A DNA stretch of 64,000 bases, taken from NCBI GenBank assembly GCA_963825845.1, contig CAWGVL010000027.1, positions 1 to 64,000 of the forward strand. Direction: 5' to 3'. The stretch comes from DASQDN01 sp963825845. Its GTDB lineage: Bacteria; Acidobacteriota; Terriglobia; Bryobacterales; Bryobacteraceae. The notes beneath the pieces were generated by a model that was not told the origin of the DNA, did no database searches, and saw only the letters and a list, made by a program, of their open reading frames with translations. Shown in pieces: positions 58,221 through 64,000 of the stretch. A program made the translations under genes and the position numbers. Every line of letters begins with the position of its first letter. The first letter of the stretch is position 1.

Positions 58221-58250
58221 TTGTCACTCGTCGCTGGAGTGTGCTAATAA
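58221..58250 (+). promoter_or_regulatory. Probable groESL promoter with degenerate CIRCE-like operator
   Basis: TTGTCACTC (58221-58229) and GAGTGTGCTAA (58237-58247) form an imperfect inverted repeat resembling TTAGCACTC-N9-GAGTGCTAA, the HrcA site, but with a shorter spacer and a TG insertion in the right arm. The same stretch can serve as a promoter: TTGTCA (58221-58226), 18 bp, TAATAA (58245-58250). Placement about 90 bp before groS fits heat-shock repression by HrcA. The match is partial. Confidence 0.4.
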
Positions 58251-58338
58251 AAGAAGCATAGTTCAGTCAGAACTAACGAGTTTCCGAAGTATCGTCAGAA
58301 CTCATCACACAGCTAGCAAAACGATGGAGGTTCACAGT

Positions 58339-58659
58339 ATGAACATTCGACCGCTCTACGACCGGATTGTCGTGAAAAGGCTCGACTCGCAGGACGAAAA
58401 GACCGCGAGCGGACTGATAATCCCCGACACAGCAAAAGAAAAGCCGCAGGAAGGCGAAGTCGTTGCCGTAGGCAAAGGCAAGCGTCTCGAGGATGGCAAA
58501 GTGGTAACGCTCGACGTGCAGGTAGGCGACCGCATCCTGTTCGGCAAGTACTCGGGAAGCGAAGTAAAGCTTAACGGCGAAGAGCTTCTCATTATGCGCG
58601 AGGACGAAGTTCTCGGCGTTCTGGATAGCGTCAGCCAACACGGCGAAGGCCTAATTTAG
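58339..58659 (+). CDS. groS: Co-chaperonin GroES
   Basis: 106 residues from ATG 58339 (MNIRPLYDRIVVKRLD) with GGAGG upstream (58326-58330 region). The mobile loop region EKTASGLIIPDTAKEKPQEG, then EVVAVGKGKRLEDGK and ILFGKYSGSEVKLNGEELLI are standard. The protein caps the GroEL cage. It is slightly extended at the C-terminus compared with the usual 95-97 residues (SVSQHGEGLI). groL starts 14 bp downstream behind AGGAGA. Confidence 0.96.
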   Translation: MNIRPLYDRIVVKRLDSQDEKTASGLIIPDTAKEKPQEGEVVAVGKGKRLEDGKVVTLDVQVGDRILFGKYSGSEVKLNGEELLIMREDEVLGVLDSVSQHGEGLI

Positions 58660-58673
58660 GAGAGAAACGTACA

Positions 58674-60307
58674 ATGGCTGCAAAACAGATTGTCTACAGC
58701 GAAAATTCCCGTCAGGCCATTCTGCGCGGTGTGAACCAGCTTGCCGACGCAGTGAAGGTCACCCTCGGTCCCAAGGGCCGCAACGTCGTCCTCGAGAAGA
58801 AGTTCGGTGGTCCGACGATCACCAAGGACGGCGTGACCGTAGCGAAGGAAATCGAACTGAAGGATCCGCTCGAGAACATGGGCGCCCAGATGGTTCGCGA
58901 AGTCGCGTCTAAGACCAGCGACGTCGCCGGAGACGGCACCACCACCGCAACCATCCTTGCTCAGTCGATCTTCCGCGAAGGCGTGAAGGCTGTTGCCGCC
59001 GGCGCCAATCCGATGGCGCTGAAGCGCGGTATCGAGAAGGCCGTTGAAGCTGTTGTATCCCAGGATTCAGAAGTTCTCGAAGCCCGTCAGCGGCGACATG
59101 ATCGCCCAGGTCGGCACGATCTCGGCGAACGGCGATGCGACAATCGGCAACATCATTGCGGAAGCGATGAAGAAGGTCGGCAAGGACGGCGTTATCACGG
59201 TTGAAGAGTCCAAGACGATGAGCACCGAGCTTCAGACCGTCGAGGGCATGCAGTTTGACCGTGGTTACCTGAGCCCCTACTTCATCACCGATGCGGATCG
59301 CATGGAAGCGGTGATCGAGGATCCCTACATCCTCATCCACGAGAAGAAGATCAGCAACATGAAGGACCTGCTGCCCGTGCTCGAGCAGATTGCTCGCAGC
59401 GGCAAGCCGCTCCTGATGATCGCTGAAGAGGTTGAAGGCGAAGCGCTCGCGACGCTCGTTGTGAACAAGCTACGTGGCACGTTGAACGCCTGCGCCGTAA
59501 AGGCTCCCGGCTTCGGCGATCGTCGCAAGGCGATGCTGGAAGACATCGCGACCCTGACTGGCGGCAAGGCCATCATGGAAGAGACCGGCATCAAGCTGGA
59601 AGGCGTCCGTCTCGAAGATCTCGGCCGCGCGAAGCGCGTTATGGTCGACAAGGACAACACCACAATCGTCGATGGCGGTGGCCAGCAGAAGGCGATCGAA
59701 GGCCGCATCAAGCAACTCCGTTCACAGATCGACGAGACCACGTCGGACTATGATCGCGAGAAGCTGCAAGAGCGGTTGGCGAAACTCGCCGGCGGCGTTG
59801 CGGTGATCAAGGTCGGCGCTGCGACCGAAACCGAAATGAAGGAAAAGAAGGCCCGTGTTGAGGATGCTCTGCACGCGACCCGCGCTGCCGTCGAAGAAGG
59901 CATCGTTCCGGGCGGTGGTGTGGCGCTGCTCCGCGCTGCTTCGGCTCTCGAAAACCTGACCGGTGAAGGTGACGAGCAGATCGGCATCAACATCATCAAG
60001 CGCGCCTGCGAGGAGCCTGTCCGTCAGATCGCGGCAACGCCGGATTTGAAGGCGCGGTCGTCATCGGCCAGGTTCGCAGCAACAAAGAGGCGAACTTCGG
60101 CTTCAATGCTGCATCCGGTAATTCGAAGACCTGGTGGAGGCCGGTGTTATCGATCCGACCAAGGTGACCCGCTCAGCTCTGCAGAACGCTTCATCGATCA
60201 GCGCGCTCATGCTGACTACCGAAGCCATGATTGCTGAAATCCCCGAGAAGAAGCCGGCAGCCCCTGCCGGTGGTCACGGCGGCCACGGTCCGGAGATGGA
60301 CTACTAA
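58674..60307 (+). CDS. groL: Chaperonin GroEL (three indels)
   Basis: 60-kDa chaperonin. MAAKQIVYSENSRQAILRGV, LGPKGRNVVLEKKFGGPTIT, and DVAGDGTTTATILAQSIFRE (ATP-binding) are in frame 1. A one-base insertion near 59063 leads to KPVSGDMIAQVGTISANGDA, VEGMQFDRGYLSPYFITDAD and VEEGIVPGGGVALLRAASAL in frame 2. A break near 60035 leads to GAVVIGQVRSNKEANFGFNA and another near 60120 to LVEAGVIDPTKVTRSALQNA, then to the tail GGHGGHGPEMDY at 60307. Restored length is about 545 residues. Conservation in every piece means the breaks are almost certainly sequence errors. Confidence 0.95.
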
Positions 60308-60330
60308 GAAGCAGTTTCAGAGTCACTTCA

Positions 60331-60366
60331 GAGCCGCCGATCCTCACCGGATCGGCGGCTCTTTTT
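60331..60366 (+). terminator. Rho-independent terminator of groESL
   Basis: A perfect 13-bp stem, GAGCCGCCGATCC (60331-60343) with GGATCGGCGGCTC (60349-60361), and a 5-nt loop, followed at once by TTTTT (60362-60366). It lies 24 bp after the groL stop. The minus-strand gene ending at 60374 may share the stem for termination from the other side. Confidence 0.92.
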
Positions 60367-60373
60367 CTTGCGC

Positions 60374-60679
60374 CTACGAATTCTCCATGTACTCCGGCTT
60401 CATTCGCTCGTACAGCTTCGGAAACATCACGTCACACGACCCGGGATCAAGACCGTCCAGCCGGGCGTAGCCATTCCCATCGAGGCGCCCGGTTCGCTCT
60501 GATCCATCCGGCGTGACAATCCGATACTCCTCGTTCGCAATCGGCTTCCCATCCTCATCCTGGAGCACAATCTCGATCCAGCACTTCTTATTCGGGCAAG
60601 GCGCGACCGCCCCGGGAGTTCCCTTTGACGCGGTCTCTTTCTGAGCGGACGCGAGGGTTGCAGCGCTAGATGACAGCAA
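60374..60679 (-). CDS. Small protein with contractile-injection spike-linked beta domain
   Basis: 101 residues from a TTG start at 60679, supported by AGGAGGAG just upstream; no ATG is available. Residues 33-88 (CWIEIVLQDEDGKPIANEEY, RIVTPDGSERTGRLDGNGYA, LDGLDPGSCDVMFP) match the carboxypeptidase-regulatory-like domain that follows VgrG or PAAR in type VI secretion spikes. The Cys-rich lead (PCPNKKC) is also typical. As a stand-alone small protein it could be a linker or adaptor. Its start overlaps the upstream gene's stop (14 bp). The same domain type recurs in the LysM protein at 61117. Role inferred, not proven. Confidence 0.65.
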   Translation of the reverse strand: MLSSSAATLASAQKETASKGTPGAVAPCPNKKCWIEIVLQDEDGKPIANEEYRIVTPDGSERTGRLDGNGYARLDGLDPGSCDVMFPKLYERMKPEYMENS

Positions 60680-61017
60680 GCGACTCCTCCTCTTTCTCCT
60701 TCAAATGCTGGATCACGCGATCGGCGAGCCATGTTGCCCGAAATGCCCGACGAGACGGCGACGAGTCATTGAGGACCTCCTGCGTCCAGGAAAACTCCGG
60801 TGTTTCCCAGAAGTTCCCACCCAACACCATCACGAGATCAACGAACTGCTGCACATCCATATGAGTTGTAAATCCGAACGATCCGGCCTCTTCAACCGCA
60901 GCCTTTACCTTCTCCGCAGTCTCACGACGTCCCGATCGTCGCGCATAAATCAGGAAATGCTGTATGCACATGCTTAACGATGGACCTCGACCGGAAATCC
61001 CTCTCTAGTACCTGCAT
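60666..61017 (-). CDS. Spike-linked small helical protein (frameshifted)
   Basis: About 117 residues. ATG 61017 gives MQVLERDFRSRSIVKHVHTA followed by FPDLCATIG. After an indel near 60925 the frame continues RRETAEKVKAAVEEAGSFGF, MDVQQFVDLVMVLGGNFWET and PEFSWTQEVLNDSSPSRRAF. The two parts together match a helical family commonly coded next to type VI secretion VgrG/PAAR genes, with the ExDVxxFxDLMxxxGxxF pattern. Using only the downstream frame (start 60971) would lose the conserved N-terminal part. It is cotranscribed with the small beta-domain gene. No VgrG is present in the window. Confidence 0.6.
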
Positions 61018-61116
61018 CTGTTCTCGACGAATAGTAAGCAAACGAGACCTCAAAGAACGACGCGGAAAATATCCACCCAAAGAAGATCACTGTGAAGAGA
61101 AATTTCGCGTACACAT

Positions 61117-61905
61117 ATGAGGATGTCCGGATCTTACGTCACAGCCACTGTCATCGAGGAGCATAAGGTCGCTGCAGGCGAAAGCCTCGAGAGCATTGCA
61201 TCTCAACACGGGTTGAGCTGGCAGGAGTTGGCCGAGTTCAATTGCGGCTCCTCCGAAGCGAAGCAAGTCAACCGGTACCTACGAGAGGTCGTTGGGTGCA
61301 CCAGGCTCACGCCAGATGGGAAGAGCTATGTCCTCGACGACTTCGATGACCCCGGCATAGTGCTGATCCCAAAGAAGGGCTGGGGAAAACCAGGCCTGCC
61401 GGTCAATCACCGTCACACGTTTCGCGTGCTCAAGACACGCACGCTCCTGCTTCGACTCGAAGACGCGGAGGGCCACCGCATTCCCGATACGTCGTATGAG
61501 GTCGTGTTCGCTGACGATACACACCAGCAGGGTCGTCTCGGACGGGCGGGCATCGCGTTAATCCGCAATCCTCCGGAAGGACCGTTTGCCGTGTATTATC
61601 CCGACCATCACGACGTCGTCGCGAAATCCCTCGCTGCCTGTTGTCGGGATGCAGTTATCGAGGGCAGTACGGAAGAGATTTTCCGATTGCTCCAGCATCC
61701 TCCGGACATCATTCACAGTGCTACCGCCGCCTACGGTGAGTACTTCAATGACTACTCGGGCCACGGCTTAGTCGAAGACATCTATGCAGCCATCATTGAC
61801 GAGGACGCTTTGTCGGCTGTCGAGGGACTGATGGCGTATGCGGGGCTCCCGACGCGTGAACAGATCATAGTGACGCAACGCCTTGAGCAGGCGGCGGCAT
61901 GCTGA
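61117..61905 (+). CDS. LysM-domain carrier protein of an effector cassette
   Basis: 262 residues, no signal peptide. The LysM module occupies about 14-86 (EEHKVAAGESLESIASQHGL, SWQELAEFNCGSSEAKQVNR, DDFDDPGIVLIPKKGWGKPG) and could bind peptidoglycan. Residues 108-163 repeat the spike-type beta domain (TLLLRLEDAEGHRIPDTSYE, VVFADDTHQQGRLG, GPFAVYYPD). The rest is helical (DEDALSAVEGLMAYAGLPTR). LysM plus this beta domain upstream of a large gene is typical of cassettes carrying effectors through type VI or phage-tail-like systems. It overlaps the next gene by 7 bp. An alternative start is ATG 61123. Confidence 0.68.
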   Translation: MRMSGSYVTATVIEEHKVAAGESLESIASQHGLSWQELAEFNCGSSEAKQVNRYLREVVGCTRLTPDGKSYVLDDFDDPGIVLIPKKGWGKPGLPVNHRHTFRVLKTRTLLLRLEDAEGHRIPDTSYEVVFADDTHQQGRLGRAGIALIRNPPEGPFAVYYPDHHDVVAKSLAACCRDAVIEGSTEEIFRLLQHPPDIIHSATAAYGEYFNDYSGHGLVEDIYAAIIDEDALSAVEGLMAYAGLPTREQIIVTQRLEQAAAC

Positions 61906-64000
61906 CGGTTGAGAGAAAGGCCGACGGCTCCGAAAAAATAGACCCCTCGGCGCTTCGCGAGGGCCTGCCCGTCGATCCTGACTACTCGATTACAGCGCGA
62001 CCCGCGCTTGTGGCGGTGACGTCCGGCGCGATCGTCCGCTACACTCTGCTGTACAAAGGCGTTCTCACTACGGTGCCGCGCCTGGAGGCTGCGGGATCAA
62101 AAGGTGGCCCGGGCTCCGACGTCTACACGTGGTTCAAATTCTCTGATCGATCGATCATCAAGAACGGAGATGCGGTTCCTCTCCAAAGAGGACTAGACGA
62201 AAAGGGCGGGCTGCTCGGCGCTCCTTACTGGGACTGCGAATGGAGCGAACCTCCCGGCCGGTACTTCATCGGCTGCCGCATCCAAAGCCGCGCGCGTTAC
62301 ACAACAACCTGGTGCTTCTATGGCCAACGGGTTGCCGAGGTCGATTCCTTACTGTCTCCCATGCTTGCTGAGGTGAAGGATAACGGCCCGGTTCACCCCG
62401 ACGAAGCGATCAGCCATTGGGCGCAATATGTCGAGACGGTGCAAGACGCAGCCGCGCTTTTCCCACCGGTCACCCCTGCCGATGTGAAGCGACGGGAATA
62501 CGAACTCAAACCGCTCCTGGCGCACTTGGATGGCCTGAAGAAGAAACTCGGTCCATATGAGGACCGGAAATTCCATCGGTTTCCCGTGAGTGCGATGCAC
62601 ATCAGCGTCGTCGATCAGCAAACGCGTCAACTGAACGTTTTTGTCGTCAAAGTCGAGTCAAAACCTGCGTACGAAGAGGTAGTGTCCGTCGGCGAGCGTG
62701 GCGGATGGCGGCGTGTCAAGCACCCTCCGCAAGAGCGCTGGATGCTCATCGACTGGAACATTCCAACCCGTCCGGACATCTGTCAGGAGGCGGGAGGTCT
62801 TGGTGAAACGGACAAAGACGTGATCGAGAACGCCTTCGCAGCATGGAATTTCAGCGGCAATCGATACGAGACCGGGCGCGTTCAAAGTATTCACTGAAGA
62901 TTAAGGACATTGAGATCATCGGCGCGTTCGACACCAATGGACGTACGGCTTGGGACACGCTCGTCCTCGGGCTCAACTACATATCGCAAGGCGCCATGAT
63001 CGTGGTCGGTGTCGCGGCATTGCTGGTACCTGTGCCCGGAGCGCAGATCGTATCGAGCTTCATGTGGGCGGCGATCATGTCGAGCACCGCTTCGTCGGCC
63101 ATCAGCATGGCGCAGCGTATTGACGAAGGCTCCGGCACATGGAAGGAGAATGCAATCGATGGTCTTACGATCATCGCCAATGTGTTCGCAGGCGTAGGAA
63201 CCGTCGCTCGAACAGCAGCTGCGGCGCGCGCTTCTGCTACTCGCGGAGCATGGGCCGAAGGCGCTCAGATGATCTTCAAGCAAGAGTTGCCGGCGATTGC
63301 AATCGAGAGTCGAGCGGCTGGTCAGGCGCTAAGGCAAGGGAATAAGGCCGCGCGCTGGATGCTCATCGGCCAAGTCGCGGCCGATGCAGCGCAAGGCATT
63401 CTCGTTCTCGACCAGCATCTCGAAGAATACAACAGCATCATGAGCGACCGGTCGATGTCCCCGCGCACCCGCGTCGACCGTCTGCTGAGTTGGATCAGTC
63501 GAGTTGTTGGCGATGCCGGCTTGATGTATGTCAGCTTTCGAGGCTCGAAGGCCGAGTTAGATGCCGGCAAGAAGAAAAACAAACATCTGAAGGGCGACGG
63601 GCAGGGGCCAAAGAGCGGTGGCGAATTATCAGATAGAAAGTTCGATGACGTATCGAAGACCCTCGAAGTCCGCCCCGTCGACGAGAAACTAGACAAAGTA
63701 GGAACGAAGAAGAGCCGATTTAAGTTGACGCGAATGTTCCTGCGGAAGGCCACACAAACCCCGATAAAAAAAACGGTAATAACCTTCAGACCAAACACAA
63801 AACCGTCGCGCACACATCCATGCAGCACGACCAGCACGTGGTTGGGACGAAGAAGCGAAGGATCACGAAGGAGTATTTCGAATCGCGCCCACCCGATATG
63901 TGGAGGGTCCCTCCGAAGGTCGGTGACTACAGCATTACTCTGGTCCGCAAGTTCCCCGGCTACGAGGGGAGCATGGCGCATGACGTGAAGTTTGTGGCGC
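61899..64000 (+). CDS. Large putative polymorphic toxin / effector (runs off window, frameshifted)
   Basis: More than 700 residues. ATG 61899 gives a soluble N-terminal domain of about 330 residues (DVYTWFKFSDRSIIKNGDAV, YWDCEWSEPPGRYFIGCRIQ). A frame change near 62885 leads to a hydrophobic pair of helices (LNYISQGAMIVVGVAALLVP and IVSSFMWAAIMSSTASSAIS) and then a helical Ala-rich region (GLTIIANVFAGVGTVARTAA, QVAADAAQGILVLDQHLEEY). Another break is at the run of eight A at 63766-63773; nine would keep the frame open into MQHDQHVVGTKKRRITKEYF and PPDMWRVPPKVGDYSITLVR at the window end. The layout of N-terminal domain, hydrophobic hairpin and divergent C-terminus suits a delivered toxin. No toxin catalytic motif is recognised, and no immunity gene is visible before the end. 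Confidence 0.6.

Noticed and set aside
58674..60307. groL fragments as two separate chaperonin genes
   Set aside because: The fragments join in order with no missing or repeated sequence at single-base indels.

Overview
The window is about 64 kb of GC-rich bacterial chromosome. The gene mix points to an Acidobacteriota member, probably of the Bryobacterales/Solibacter type: an SBBP beta-propeller protein, a DUF1501/PSD1 (planctomycete-type cytochrome) pair, an extracytoplasmic alpha-L-fucosidase, sugar-acid enzymes carrying export signals, LptB/LptC and GroESL. There is no rRNA gene, so the placement is inference. Many genes, including essential ones (coaD, dnaE, groL, an ECF sigma factor), are broken by one or a few single-base indels. 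Most of these breaks are probably assembly or read errors. I give whole gene spans across them and note where the frame breaks.

Layout: 1-3300 (minus) holds an aspartate-type aminotransferase cut by the window edge, coaD, a radical SAM/SPASM-like protein and an unknown protein. 3402-4532 (minus) is a lipoprotein related to D-amino-acid oxidase with permuted domain order. 4616-7774 (plus) is a tightly overlapping BNR protein/HyuB/SMR/SMR operon. 7771-9912 (minus) is xerD-like/cca. 9997-15914 holds two metallophosphoesterases, a PfkB kinase, a GT-C glycosyltransferase and accA. 15923-19391 is dnaE. 19590-24698 holds a dead metallopeptidase-like gene, then an amidohydrolase divergent from an MFS/M20 peptidase/class V aminotransferase operon.

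24719-31740 (minus) runs GH29 fucosidase, mutarotase-like protein, PSD1 cytochrome protein and DUF1501 protein, preceded by tRNA-Arg(CCT). 31930-33674 holds a small membrane protein and a methylmalonyl-CoA-mutase-type catalytic subunit. 33671-42015 is a sugar-acid and carboxylate catabolic region: amidohydrolase, HpcH/HpaI aldolase, 2-hydroxyacid dehydrogenase, LacI regulator and enolase-superfamily dehydratase. Inside it lies a strongly decayed stretch (DUF6282, MFS, anti-sigma remnant) at 36.9-40.8 kb.

42074-45229 encodes two secreted proteins. 52019-45226 (minus) is one operon: ECF sigma factor, a zinc-finger/TM/FecR protein, and two ABC ATPase-permease pairs. 52084-58086 holds a DUF885 peptidase-like protein, a UxuA-like TIM barrel, lptB and a long lptC/OstA protein. 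58339-60307 is groS-groL with a CIRCE-like promoter and a strong terminator.

The last 3.6 kb (60374-64000) is the most accessory part. Two small minus-strand genes resemble those found beside VgrG/PAAR spike genes. Divergent from them are a LysM carrier and a very large, probably polymorphic-toxin gene that leaves the window. No secretion-system structural genes are in the window.
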